DNA from: Pseudoalteromonas phenolica
Lineage (GTDB): Bacteria > Pseudomonadota > Gammaproteobacteria > Enterobacterales > Alteromonadaceae
Direction: 5' to 3'
Assembly: GCF_005886345.1 (NCBI RefSeq)
Contig: NZ_PNEC01000066.1
Location: 1-37,226, forward strand
Length of the DNA stretch: 37,226 bases
Part shown: piece by piece, positions 7,447-15,895 of the stretch
Layout of the letters: every line of letters starts with the position of its first letter
Position numbering within the stretch: position 1 is the first letter of the stretch
Program-made: the position numbers and the translations under genes
The notes under the pieces: generated by a model
Told to the model about the DNA's origin: nothing
The model's input: the letters and a program-made list of their open reading frames with translations, nothing else
Databases searched by the model: none

Positions 7447-7709
7447 GCCGTTTACTGAGCTACTTTAACTGATTAAGGCACTTCAATAAGCAACATATTA
7501 ACCAACTTATTGATTATTATTTCTGAACCTAAAATATCGAACTTATCTTTATGTTTTTATTTATTTTTACAAATAAATTAAAACGTATTTAGTATTTATA
7601 TAAAATTAAACGGCTGTTTATTATTTGAACAAGTGTGAATTCTCATCTATATCTCTTAAAGCGTTCTACATACATGCTTTTAATACGGTTTTCTCAGGAG
7701 GCCCCGATT
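7447..7709. other. Non-coding, leader of the PstS-like/porin operon
   Basis: This very AT-rich stretch has a small hairpin ATTTATTT/AAATAAAT at 7559-7578 and no ORF of its own. An in-frame upstream ATG at 7635 would add 25 residues to the next protein, but it has no ribosome binding site and would bury the signal peptide, so I treat 7635-7709 as leader. Confidence 0.4.
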
Positions 7710-8135
7710 ATGAAATATAGTATTTTAACGGTTTTTCTATCCGTCGCTATTCCCTCATTTTGTTCATTTAGTGCTTTAGCTGAAGTCGCTGTAGTCGTTC
7801 ACCCTTCCAACCAGGTGAATCTGACCAAAAACGATATCAAGAAAATCTATTTAGGAAAAATGAAAAACTTTGCTGATGGCAAAGTCATTTTACCAATAGA
7901 TTTAACAGAAGGTAGCGATACTCGTAGTATTTTTAATACAGAGTTGCTCGGAAAATCTTCTAGTCAAATTAAAGCTTATTGGTCGAAGTTAATTTTTACC
8001 GGCAAAGGGACACCTCCTATAAATGTCAAGTCAGAAAGTGAAGTCATTAACACTGTATCGACTAATCCAAGCACAATTGGATATGTTGATGCTTCAAAAG
8101 TTACTGACAAAGTTAAAGTTATTATCAAATTTTAG
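7710..8135 (+). CDS. Short periplasmic PstS-like (PBP domain) protein
   Basis: This is a 141-residue exported protein. The ATG at 7710 is chosen because AGGAG (7696-7700) precedes it and it gives a clean signal peptide ('MKYSILTVFLSVAIPSFC...ALA', about 25 residues). The mature part 'VAVVVHPSNQVNLTKNDIKKIYLG' through 'YWSKLIFTGKGTPP' to 'STIGYVDASKV' follows the PstS-like PBP-domain pattern of phosphate-type binding proteins, at less than half the length of true PstS. No ABC transporter genes lie nearby. It is followed after 14 bases by an outer-membrane barrel gene, so the two probably act together in the envelope. The ligand is unknown; phosphate is only one possibility. Confidence 0.7.
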   Translation: MKYSILTVFLSVAIPSFCSFSALAEVAVVVHPSNQVNLTKNDIKKIYLGKMKNFADGKVILPIDLTEGSDTRSIFNTELLGKSSSQIKAYWSKLIFTGKGTPPINVKSESEVINTVSTNPSTIGYVDASKVTDKVKVIIKF

Positions 8136-8149
8136 GTAAGGGTGAAAAA

Positions 8150-9268
8150 ATGAAAATAACAAACACTTCAATTTTAATATTTATCTTAACTAGTGTAATA
8201 GCCTTCACTTCTAAAGCTGATGTTAAGTTTAGTGGTTATGGCTCTGTTGTTGCTGGCCAAACGTTAGATGATGGAGAGCGCTTTACCGCTGATTTCTTTG
8301 AAGTAGGCCAGTATGAAAATGAGCTCACTTTTAACGCAGAAACGATGATTGCACTTCAGTTAACCTCGAATCTTGCAGATAATTTGATGATAACGGGACA
8401 GCTTACTACTAAAGGAAGCGATGAGTTTAAACCCGAGTTTAGTTGGTATTATTTAACTTACTTTGCTGAAAATGACTGGACAGTGATGCTTGGCCGCCGA
8501 AATATTCCAATGTATTACTATTCTGAGTTTTACGACGTTGGGTTTGCTTATCCTTGGATGAGACCACCCTCAAACCTATACTGGTGGCAAATTGTTCAGT
8601 TTAATGGTCTTCATGTATCTAAAGATTTTTCATTGGGAGATTTATCAAACAACGTAACAGTCTATTATGGAAATGAAAATTCTGAAGACAATAAAGAAAT
8701 GGGCTTTTATGCCGAGCAAGGTTTTTACGATACAGCTGAAAACAAAGCCATTGGTGTTAATGAAAATTGGCGTGATATTACAGGAGTTAGTTGGAATATT
8801 TCTGGTGACTTCTTTGACGTTCGCATAGCTTATATGGAACATCAGTTAGATCGTGACTTTGTTATGGATAATGACACTATTCGAGTAGGATTGAGAACAT
8901 CACAAAAGTTTTATGGGGTTGGAGGTTCTTTAGATTTCAATCCATTTACGGTGTTGTTTGAATACAACTACGTAAGACGATACGACACAAATCAAGAAGA
9001 ATGGCCTACCTTCCTTTTATCCCTTGTTTACACTTGGAACGAGTTTCAGCCATATATCGTGTATTCTAAAGCGGATCAGTATAGGGTCTTTGGTAAAGAG
9101 TATGAAGAGCATACTTTGATAAGTTACGGTATTCGCTATGATTTTGCAAATAGTGCTTCGCTGAAAGTACAATTTGATAACTTCAATGATCAAGGTCATG
9201 AGCCTTCTGGTTGGGATTTTCACGGTAGCTCTGATACGTTATCGTTTGGCATTGATTTTGTATTTTAG
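8150..9268 (+). CDS. Outer-membrane beta-barrel (porin-like) protein
   Basis: This is a 372-residue protein with an N-terminal signal peptide (about residues 1-23, ending 'TSKA'). Alternating hydrophobic and aromatic strands run throughout and it ends in Phe ('FGIDFVF'), the usual BAM recognition ending of barrels. Strands such as 'WYYLTYFAENDWTVMLGRRN' and 'FTVLFEYNYVRRYDT' fit a porin of about 16 strands. Spacing of 14 bases and a GGTGA ribosome binding site couple it to the PstS-like gene. It may pass small solutes that the periplasmic partner binds. I do not recognise a named porin, and substrate choice cannot be read from the sequence. Confidence 0.7.
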   Translation: MKITNTSILIFILTSVIAFTSKADVKFSGYGSVVAGQTLDDGERFTADFFEVGQYENELTFNAETMIALQLTSNLADNLMITGQLTTKGSDEFKPEFSWYYLTYFAENDWTVMLGRRNIPMYYYSEFYDVGFAYPWMRPPSNLYWWQIVQFNGLHVSKDFSLGDLSNNVTVYYGNENSEDNKEMGFYAEQGFYDTAENKAIGVNENWRDITGVSWNISGDFFDVRIAYMEHQLDRDFVMDNDTIRVGLRTSQKFYGVGGSLDFNPFTVLFEYNYVRRYDTNQEEWPTFLLSLVYTWNEFQPYIVYSKADQYRVFGKEYEEHTLISYGIRYDFANSASLKVQFDNFNDQGHEPSGWDFHGSSDTLSFGIDFVF

Positions 9269-9848
9269 ATTAAATGTATCAGGTGAAAAGTATATGTCTA
9301 ATCCAATATATTTAAAGAAATGATATATATTTTTAAAATACAATATCTTACTAGTCCTTCTATATAAAGCGTTACTACGTTGTACTTTATATAGAAGAGC
9401 TAAAATTTTAGGTTACATTGTATTTTTTGCATGATTTGACATGTTAGTAGAGCGAACTTAGCAAAAGATGTTGTGATTTTTAATGGTGCATACATCTGAT
9501 TTTCCAAGTAAATAATCAGCCAATATTTTTTAGTGGCGTCATCTATGGTAGTTCAGTCAATAGAATGAGTTTTATCAGGCTGTTAGATAATTAAGATTTT
9601 AATTTCACGGTGTTTTAAAAAAACGATTTTAACGCTCTGTTTTGCATCTGAATGCTGCTTTTTCACTATAGAAATTTACAGTTTCCCAATGGCTTCCTCT
9701 TCTACACCTTTCTATGAATGTCGCACTTATTATCTGAAATCAGGAGAAAGACTTCAATTTATAGCTAAAAAGAGCTGACTTAAAACCTACTTTTTTAGTT
9801 TTGGCTAAACCGCAGTGAAACATCAAGCTTTGACGTCGTGCTTTCACT
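9269..9848. other. Long non-coding stretch downstream of the porin
   Basis: About 580 bases carry no convincing gene on either strand. The only clear structure is the 13-bp inverted repeat at 9357-9397. The rest is AT-rich with scattered stops. It may be decayed sequence or could contain a small RNA, but nothing I see demonstrates that. Confidence 0.4.
9357..9397. repeat. 13-bp perfect inverted repeat
   Basis: CTTCTATATAAAG (9357-9369) is repeated inverted as CTTTATATAGAAG (9385-9397) around a 15-base loop, 88 bases after the porin stop codon. There is no T-run, so terminator function is doubtful. It may act as an mRNA 3' stabilising stem or as a binding site. Confidence 0.55.
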
Positions 9849-9880
9849 ATATAAAAAGGCCATATGAGGCCTTTTTATAT
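9849..9880. terminator. Intrinsic terminator for the S41 peptidase gene
   Basis: A 13-bp perfect stem with a six-base loop (ATAAAAAGGCC core paired with GGCCTTTTTAT) lies 18 bases beyond the stop of the minus-strand peptidase gene. T-runs on both strands suit bidirectional use. Confidence 0.85.
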
Positions 9881-9897
9881 TGGGACAGTATTTGTTT

Positions 9898-11292
9898 TTA
9901 TAGCTTGGATTTTACTTCTTTGAGTAGTGTTTGAATGGCGATGCTATGACTATTAAATATATCGTCACCAGCAAATATAGGCAGCATTCGCTCAGGTACA
10001 AGTCCTTTACCCTCTGATACTTTACCAGTACTGTCTTTGTAGATTTCATTTGATAAACCAAGATGCCAACCGTTTAAAAGCATTTTATCTAATATGTCTG
10101 AATGGCTTCCTCTTGTTGTATCACCAACATGTATCACCTGTGGTAATGATTTCATTGCCATTGTGAATGTTTCTGCAGCACTTACAGTATGATCGCTCGT
10201 TACTAAATAAACAGGTTTGGTGTAAGCTATATTCTGTGCTACATCAAGGTAATATTGTTGCGAGTGATTACCACCAAAGGCTATTTTTGAATAAGCGAGC
10301 CGCTTTTTTTGATTAAAGTAACGAGCCAATACTAAGCCAACTTCATCATGGCCACCACCATTAGCAGTAATATCTAAAACGATTGCATCACTTTTTGAAA
10401 GTGTGTTCATCATGGTATCCATAGCCTGCTCGATTGCAGCCATGTCATCTTGAATAGAGGCACTCTCTGAAAAGTCTTGCATTCGTTGTAAGTTGATATA
10501 GCCAATATTGTCAATCATACCCCAAATAATGAACTGGCCAATTTCGTTAGCATTACCTTCTAAAACAGCCTCTCGCACTTGGCTTTTATAGTTTTCATAC
10601 CAATTCAAACGAAATGCTTTGGGGTCTTCAAAGTCATTTTGTTTGGCAAAAGCTCTGTCTAAAGCGGGTCGCAGAGTTCTCGATTTACTTGGTTGATAGA
10701 GTTTCGAATTTCCATCGACTTCTGCAGCTAAAAATAAATGTGCATCGTCTAAGTCTTTTAACATGCTAGAAAGCACATTAAACAATTGCGAGTTTGGTGA
10801 AGAGTTATTGATTTTGTCTTGATATTTTTTAACTATTTTAGGCCAATTTTGCTGGTAAGTATCGAAGAAGGCATAGTGCTCGGCCATGGTTTGGCTGAAA
10901 TAATTAAAGTTTTCGACAGGATTTGTGTTTATTGAAGTTATACAGGTTTTAATCAATTCAGCTTGGTTATTTGTCAATCTCTCGAAGTGATATTGAGTTG
11001 AGTTTGGTGTGGCACTTACTGAGATGTGGTTTTCATCAATATTTTTAAACACAGCCATGTTTTCGGCAATGTCTGCACTGCTGATATTTTTTTGAATACA
11101 ACCAGCTTGGTTTCTATCGAATAATTGCATGCCTTCAACGCCAATCTTCATTATGTAACCATACCCTTGTGATTGCCAAACGCCAGTATGATGTTCGAGT
11201 GTGAACGTCGAAGAAGTAGGTAATGTGGGGCGGCTATCACACCCTAATAGTAGTAACGCACTGCTGAGTAGTGCTGTTTTTATAATTTGCAT
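9898..11292 (-). CDS. Lipoprotein S41-family peptidase
   Basis: This is a 464-residue envelope protease. The N-terminus is a lipoprotein signal with lipobox 'LLLGC' (Cys18). After an N-terminal domain the S41 tail-specific protease core starts near residue 260 ('IDNIGYINLQRM'), with 'DITANGGGHDEVG' and the nucleophile segment 'TSDHTVSAAETFTMAM'. The Ser-Lys type of S41 enzyme has a Lys in 'GxxTxGKG' about 25 residues on. Here the segment is 'GDTTRGSHSD' with Ser at that place, so it looks more like the IRBP/tricorn-like S41 branch than like CtpA. There is no obvious PDZ domain. It is divergent from an AraC regulator 135 bases away. Substrate unknown. Confidence 0.75.
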   Translation of the reverse strand: MQIIKTALLSSALLLLGCDSRPTLPTSSTFTLEHHTGVWQSQGYGYIMKIGVEGMQLFDRNQAGCIQKNISSADIAENMAVFKNIDENHISVSATPNSTQYHFERLTNNQAELIKTCITSINTNPVENFNYFSQTMAEHYAFFDTYQQNWPKIVKKYQDKINNSSPNSQLFNVLSSMLKDLDDAHLFLAAEVDGNSKLYQPSKSRTLRPALDRAFAKQNDFEDPKAFRLNWYENYKSQVREAVLEGNANEIGQFIIWGMIDNIGYINLQRMQDFSESASIQDDMAAIEQAMDTMMNTLSKSDAIVLDITANGGGHDEVGLVLARYFNQKKRLAYSKIAFGGNHSQQYYLDVAQNIAYTKPVYLVTSDHTVSAAETFTMAMKSLPQVIHVGDTTRGSHSDILDKMLLNGWHLGLSNEIYKDSTGKVSEGKGLVPERMLPIFAGDDIFNSHSIAIQTLLKEVKSKL

Positions 11293-11427
11293 ATCTAAGC
11301 TCTTTTCTAGTTTAAAAGAAGCCTGATAATATGATTTTGTTTGTTTTTTTCGTCCGTCTAAGCTTAATCGTACATCTTAAATAAATTTATTTATTGCTTA
11401 AATTGTGTCTAACGAGGTGAAACAGCC

Positions 11428-12618
11428 GTGCAAGCCAATCTTGAAAATGCGATTCAAATTTTGCTCATAGGTACTTCCTTTGGAGTTTGTTTATTTATGC
11501 TTATTCATATTGTTTGGCTTAAAAGAAGCAAATCTTCAAGTTACTATTTAGCCATTTTTTTTATTGCTAATCTGTGCAACCAATTTGATGAGTGGTTTTG
11601 GCATCTTAAGATATGGTTATTCGCTCCCTGGCTTACAAATTCATACATACCTTTTTTATACTTACTTGCGCCGAGTTTTTATCTGTATGTAAAACACCTA
11701 ACTCTGATAAATCAAAAAGTACATTTACGCCGAGAGTTAAAGCACTTGCTTGGCTTTGGTGTAGGAACCATGATGTGTATGCCGTACTTCTTACTTGATG
11801 ATGATATAAAACTGGCACGTTTGTCATCACCTCCAGGTACTCTAGATCATTTAGGTTTAATAACTTGGGGCCCAACAATGGCTTTATTTTTATTATTGCC
11901 TTTTTCTTTCGCATATCTACTAGTAATTACGCAATTATTGACTCGCCATCTTCATACTATTAAAGGTTATTTTTCTAATATAGAAAATCGAGACTTATCG
12001 TGGGTCCGTTGGTCAGTTATTGCCTTGGTTATTGCTTTTGTGGTTTCGGTCGTTCGCCTCTTTTTACCTTCAGAATATTCAGAAGTGGGCTGGCAGAATA
12101 TCGTATTTTTATGTTTTGAATTAATTTGGTTATTAATTGTTGGTGTATTGGCGGTTAATCAGCGACCCATATATGCAGATTCGCAAGAGTCAGAAGTGGC
12201 TAAAAGCAATACTGAATCTAAGGATGAAAAGTACCAAAATTCACCAATGCATGACATCGATATTGATAGAATAAAAAGCAAACTGACAAATGCAATGTCT
12301 GAAGGCATATATGCTGATCCAAACTTAACTTTAAGAAAATTATCTGATCTCACCGGTGTCACAGAAATAAGGATCTCTCAGGTACTCAACACCTCGATGA
12401 GTGTTGGTTTTTATGACTTTGTTAATAGCTGGCGGATTGAGGCTGCTTGTATTGAAATGAGGCAAACAAATGCTAATTTATTAGAGATAGTATTTTCAGT
12501 GGGGTTTAATTCTCGCTCAACATTTAATCAAGCTTTTAAAAAACATATGGGCAATACGCCAAGTTCATATAGAAAACAGCTTAGTAATACTAAATACGCT
12601 AAATCGAATGTAAAATAA
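11428..12618 (+). CDS. Membrane-anchored AraC-family regulator
   Basis: This 396-residue protein has about seven hydrophobic helices in its first 245 residues and a C-terminal AraC-type double helix-turn-helix (about residues 285-385, 'LTLRKLSDLTGVTEIRISQV' and 'IVFSVGFNSRSTFNQAFKK', then 'TPSSYRK'). Proteins of this layout sense a membrane or periplasmic signal and bind DNA from the membrane. The start is a GTG at 11428 with GAGGTGA just upstream. It is divergent from the S41 lipoprotein peptidase and shares a 135-base promoter region with it, so the peptidase is the first target to suspect. TCTAAGCT occurs twice in that gap. The signal is unknown. Confidence 0.8.
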   Translation: MQANLENAIQILLIGTSFGVCLFMLIHIVWLKRSKSSSYYLAIFFIANLCNQFDEWFWHLKIWLFAPWLTNSYIPFLYLLAPSFYLYVKHLTLINQKVHLRRELKHLLGFGVGTMMCMPYFLLDDDIKLARLSSPPGTLDHLGLITWGPTMALFLLLPFSFAYLLVITQLLTRHLHTIKGYFSNIENRDLSWVRWSVIALVIAFVVSVVRLFLPSEYSEVGWQNIVFLCFELIWLLIVGVLAVNQRPIYADSQESEVAKSNTESKDEKYQNSPMHDIDIDRIKSKLTNAMSEGIYADPNLTLRKLSDLTGVTEIRISQVLNTSMSVGFYDFVNSWRIEAACIEMRQTNANLLEIVFSVGFNSRSTFNQAFKKHMGNTPSSYRKQLSNTKYAKSNVK

Positions 12619-12656
12619 TCAAAGTTAATTTTGAGTATTATATTATTTCAAGTGCA

Positions 12657-12679
12657 GCCCTGAATAATCAGGGCATTTT
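12657..12679 (+). terminator. Terminator between convergent genes
   Basis: Stem GCCCTGA/TCAGGGC (12657-12663 and 12668-12674) with loop ATAA is followed by ATTTT. It lies between the AraC gene and the convergent dGTPase gene and mainly serves the plus strand. Confidence 0.75.
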
Positions 12680-12686
12680 GAGCAGA

Positions 12687-13979
12687 CTAAATTACTCCCG
12701 CAAACAATCTCGCATGCGTTTTTCTCGCATATTCATCTGACATGCCCGATAGGTAGTCGGTTAGCACGCGCATTCTTGCATTTTCATCATGAGCTTCTTC
12801 AAAGATCACTTGAGTCGTGTGCGGCAGTAGTCGCATCGGGTCGCTGGCGAATGCTTTGAATAAATCCATTAAAAGGTTTTGACCGCTGAATTCTATTTGC
12901 TGCATTTTGGGTTCGCGAATGAGTCGCTCGTACACGAAAACTTTCAGCACTTGCAGAATTGCTGCAAACTCGTGCTCGAGTTTCACGGTGTTTTTAAGTA
13001 ACTCTGATTCAAACGCGTCGTTTTGTGTTTGCATGCTGCTGTTTACGATGAATAAGTTTACAAGCTCGCCAATGGCGTCTTTTCTGAATGATTCATCATC
13101 TGAAAATAAACGTTGCGTGAGGCTTTCTAAGTTTTGTTTTAACCAAGGTGAGTCGAGCGCTTTGAGTTTTGGCATGGCGTAGTTGTGCCAATCTGATGCT
13201 GATAATGTTTCTGTGGCAATGGCGTCTTCTAAATCGTGAACGGCATAGGCGATGTCGTCAGCCATTTCCATGATGGCGCAATCGAGCGACTTAAATTGGG
13301 TTTTATTTCTAAAGTCATCCCAAGGTTTATTCGATTGCAGTAAGTCTTTATCGGCGTTTGAGAAAGGCGCGAGTACCCAGTCAAAAATGTCTTGGTCGCA
13401 GTTATACACGCCTTTGGCTGGCAGCCAGTGGTGGGCAGTAATAAATGGCGAAGCAGGGTCGTGCTCGGCTTGCGAATGCCAAAGTTGGTTGATTAATGCC
13501 GGATATTTTATAAAGCCCAGTAAGGTGCGGCGCGTTAGGTTCATGCCGAATCCTTTTGAGTAAGGCTCAAGTTTGGCGACAATGCGCAGTGTTTGGGCGT
13601 TGCCCTCAAAGCCACCGTGTTCGCGCATCATAAAGTTCAGTGCGGTTTCTCCGCCATGACCAAATGGTGGGTGGCCGATATCATGCGCTAAACATAAGGT
13701 TTCAATTAAGCTTGTGCTTGGAAACAGTGAAAAATCAGGATGGCTATTTTGTAAGTGGCGTAATAAGCCGGTACCAATTTGTGCAACTTCGAGCGAGTGA
13801 GTCAGTCGGGTACGGTAAAAGTCGTTAACGCCAATCGACATGATCTGCGTCTTGGCTTGCAGTCGCCTGAAAGCGGCTGCATGAATAATACGAGAGCGGT
13901 CAACTTGAAAAGCTGAGCGGTTATCGTTGGGTCTATTTTTACGTTGTTCACATCGTCGTTGCTGCCAAATCAAGTCCAT
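12687..13979 (-). CDS. dgt: Deoxyguanosine triphosphate triphosphohydrolase
   Basis: This 430-residue HD-domain enzyme hydrolyses dGTP (possibly other dNTPs) to the nucleoside and triphosphate. The HD motifs are 'RTRLTHSLEVAQIG' near residue 57 and 'AHDIGHPPFGHGGE' near residue 102, with 'EMADDIAYAVHDLEDAI' supplying a further metal ligand. The opening 'RSAFQVDRSRIIHAAAFRRL' is typical. I choose the ATG at 13979 because GAGGAT precedes it; the ATG at 14000 adds 7 residues but has no ribosome binding site. Length and sequence fit the roughly 440-residue gammaproteobacterial group that includes a Shewanella dGTPase reported to deplete dGTP during phage infection. A housekeeping role is equally possible. 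It is divergent from bax. Confidence 0.85.
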   Translation of the reverse strand: MDLIWQQRRCEQRKNRPNDNRSAFQVDRSRIIHAAAFRRLQAKTQIMSIGVNDFYRTRLTHSLEVAQIGTGLLRHLQNSHPDFSLFPSTSLIETLCLAHDIGHPPFGHGGETALNFMMREHGGFEGNAQTLRIVAKLEPYSKGFGMNLTRRTLLGFIKYPALINQLWHSQAEHDPASPFITAHHWLPAKGVYNCDQDIFDWVLAPFSNADKDLLQSNKPWDDFRNKTQFKSLDCAIMEMADDIAYAVHDLEDAIATETLSASDWHNYAMPKLKALDSPWLKQNLESLTQRLFSDDESFRKDAIGELVNLFIVNSSMQTQNDAFESELLKNTVKLEHEFAAILQVLKVFVYERLIREPKMQQIEFSGQNLLMDLFKAFASDPMRLLPHTTQVIFEEAHDENARMRVLTDYLSGMSDEYARKTHARLFAGVI

Positions 13980-14045
13980 AAATCCTCGAATATTCCTCAT
14001 TCAGGTGTATCAAAATAGTGACATAATCTCAGCGTATTTTGGGGT

Positions 14046-14067
14046 AATTCGCCTTTATTGGCGAATT
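14046..14067. repeat. 8-bp inverted repeat in the dgt-bax divergent region
   Basis: AATTCGCC (14046-14053) and GGCGAATT (14060-14067) flank a six-base spacer, directly before a TATATATAATTA stretch that could hold a promoter element. It might be an operator or a leader hairpin; the sequence does not decide. Confidence 0.35.
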
Positions 14068-14211
14068 TATATATAATTACGCGCTTTTGAGTTCATTAAT
14101 AGTATACATAGTGCAGGTTACAATTGCTTTTCGCAACGCATAAAGTGTGGTGTTTAGCAGGTAACAACCCATTCATGGAAGCGGGGAATGTGCTGTTTTA
14201 TCGGAGAAAAA

Positions 14212-15036
14212 ATGCTAAGAAATTTACTTAAACTGGTTATCGCTGTGGTTGCAATTTATGGTTTGATTTACCCATTTATTCAGCCTGAAGAAGTGATTGA
14301 AGAGGTGGTTGAAGCGCCTGTTCAAGAGCAGCTACCAGTAAAAAAAGTGGAAGTAGAAAAACCACTTCATGATGTAGAGTTACCAGACTTTGCAAATATC
14401 AAAGATGTGAGAGCCAAGAAAAAGGCATTCTTTGATTTCATAAAACCTCATGTAGTAAAAGAAAACCAAGCTATTTTGCAGCAACGCGCGTCGATTGAGA
14501 TTGCATTAATGATGCTGCAATTTGAAGAAGAGTTGACCCCAACACAAGTTAAAAAACTAGACGATATTTTTGCTTATTACCGTTTGGGTGATGCCGACTA
14601 CACTGTCGAAAGCCTTCAAAATGCCTTGATACATGTTGATATTATTCCAAAAGAATTGGCGCTAATGCAGGCAGCCAATGAATCGGCTTGGGGTACATCA
14701 AGGTTTGCACGAATTGGCCTTAACTTTTTTGGACAGTGGTGTTACAAGAAGGGCTGCGGTTTGGTTCCTAAAAGACGCGCAGACGAAGCAGCCCATGAAG
14801 TTGCAGCGTTTAAGTCTGTGAGAGCCAGTGTTAAATCGTATTTTAGAAATTTAAACACCCATAATGCGTACACCGAGCTAAGGGCAAAACGTGCACAATT
14901 ACGTGCTGAGAAAAAGCCAATTGATGCAACAGAGCTGACTGCAGGCCTGCTTTCTTATTCTGAGCGCGGTGATGCGTATATTGAAGAATTAAATGACATG
15001 ATCCGTCAGAACAAGGCTTATTTTAATGAAGAATAA
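14212..15036 (+). CDS. bax: Bax-like glucosaminidase-domain protein
   Basis: This 274-residue protein begins with a hydrophobic anchor (about residues 3-21, 'NLLKLVIAVVAIYGLIYPF'), then an acidic linker and a glucosaminidase-fold catalytic domain. The signature 'MQAANESAWGTSRFARIGLN' (near residue 155) contains the presumed catalytic Glu, followed by 'FFGQWCYKKGCGLVPKRR', which is typical of Bax. It probably cleaves peptidoglycan from the periplasmic face of the inner membrane. I use the ATG at 14212 because GGAG sits 7 bases before it; an ATG at 14188 would add eight unlikely residues. It overlaps the next gene by 11 bases, so the two are co-translated. Confidence 0.85.
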   Translation: MLRNLLKLVIAVVAIYGLIYPFIQPEEVIEEVVEAPVQEQLPVKKVEVEKPLHDVELPDFANIKDVRAKKKAFFDFIKPHVVKENQAILQQRASIEIALMMLQFEEELTPTQVKKLDDIFAYYRLGDADYTVESLQNALIHVDIIPKELALMQAANESAWGTSRFARIGLNFFGQWCYKKGCGLVPKRRADEAAHEVAAFKSVRASVKSYFRNLNTHNAYTELRAKRAQLRAEKKPIDATELTAGLLSYSERGDAYIEELNDMIRQNKAYFNEE

Positions 15037-15688
15037 ATTTTTTGCGCTCGCGTTAGCGGCTATTGGGTTTACTCAACCAGCTATGGCCGATAACTTTGTG
15101 GTGTCTTACGATGGCTTTCACGACCGTTTGAAGGTGATCGAAAAAGGTGAGTTCGAGTTTGCCCGCGTTAATTTTTACATTGTTGATATTGCGACACTTG
15201 AGCCGTGCAAAATTGCCAAAGGTAAAATTGTAACTGAGAACAGTGAAACGCCTTTAACTTACACTGAAGACGCGCAATTACTACTTCCTTATGACGACAA
15301 GCTAGACAAAGACAAAGCGGTATTGATCATTGAGCCACAAAATCCTAAGCATGATTGTCAGTTAAAGTTTCAGATTGAAGCTGAACACTTTGGGTTAGAA
15401 AATTTAACCAAAGCTGACATTTATCAGCTTCATCATGAGTTTGATGAACTATTATCGGACTTATCTGGCTTCTTTGTGAGTAAGTTAATGAGCTTTTTAT
15501 TGCCATCGCAGAAAGGGATCTCAGTTAAGTTTGATAATCAGGTTGCTTTCAATCAGCCGGGGGTCAGTTGTGCGAATAACGTGTGTAAGTTTACTGTGAA
15601 AGACAGCTGGGAAGGCGATGATTTTAAATTTACCAGTGACTCTATGAGTGCAAAGCCTGTATTAATTACACCTTGGATAGAGAAATAA
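15026..15688 (+). CDS. Exported DUF2987-family protein
   Basis: This 220-residue protein has a signal peptide (about residues 1-21, 'FFALALAAIGFTQPAMA') and a mature beta-rich domain beginning 'DNFVVSYDGFHDRLKVIEKG'. This is the DUF2987 pattern found in Pseudoalteromonas, Shewanella and Vibrio; no function is known. Three or four cysteines (for example 'LEPCKIAKG', 'HDCQLKF', 'SCANNVC') may form disulfides in the periplasm. The start overlaps the end of bax by 11 bases and the operon ends in a strong terminator, so a link to cell-wall turnover is suggested by context only. Confidence 0.75.
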   Translation: MKNKFFALALAAIGFTQPAMADNFVVSYDGFHDRLKVIEKGEFEFARVNFYIVDIATLEPCKIAKGKIVTENSETPLTYTEDAQLLLPYDDKLDKDKAVLIIEPQNPKHDCQLKFQIEAEHFGLENLTKADIYQLHHEFDELLSDLSGFFVSKLMSFLLPSQKGISVKFDNQVAFNQPGVSCANNVCKFTVKDSWEGDDFKFTSDSMSAKPVLITPWIEK

Positions 15689-15724
15689 GCGTATAAATTA
15701 ACTGCTTGTTTTATCGACATTGAG

Positions 15725-15757
15725 AAAGCGTTGAGTTATGAACTCAGCGCTTTTTTT
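15725..15757 (+). terminator. Intrinsic terminator of the bax operon
   Basis: A 13-bp stem AAAGCGTTGAGTT / AACTCAGCGCTTT (one G-T pair) with a three-base ATG loop is followed by seven T. It lies 36 bases after the DUF2987 stop. Confidence 0.9.
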
Positions 15758-15825
15758 ATGGGTGTTTAACCCGACATAAAGTCGGTGCTATAGAGATGTG
15801 GTTTATAAAATAGGGCATTGAAACA

Positions 15826-15841
15826 GCAATTTTGTACAAAA
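15826..15841. promoter_or_regulatory. Candidate operator upstream of the AraC gene
   Basis: GCAATTTTGTACAAAA lies 54 bases before the TTG start of the AraC gene. It matches the motif upstream of azlC (16788-16803) at 14 of 16 positions and contains the palindrome TTGTACAA. I infer it to be a binding site of the AraC regulator itself (autoregulation). Confidence 0.45.
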
Positions 15842-15895
15842 CAGATTGCTTAAATAGTGTTATAAAAGAAATACCATTATTTAGAGGCAAATCGG

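Noticed and set aside
7635..7709. Longer start for the PstS-like protein
   Set aside because: The extra 25 residues have no ribosome binding site and put a second segment ahead of a clean signal peptide; AGGAG precedes the 7710 ATG instead.
12159..12362. Minus-strand ORF in the AraC gene
   Set aside because: It is a shadow of the coding strand with no ribosome binding site or family likeness.
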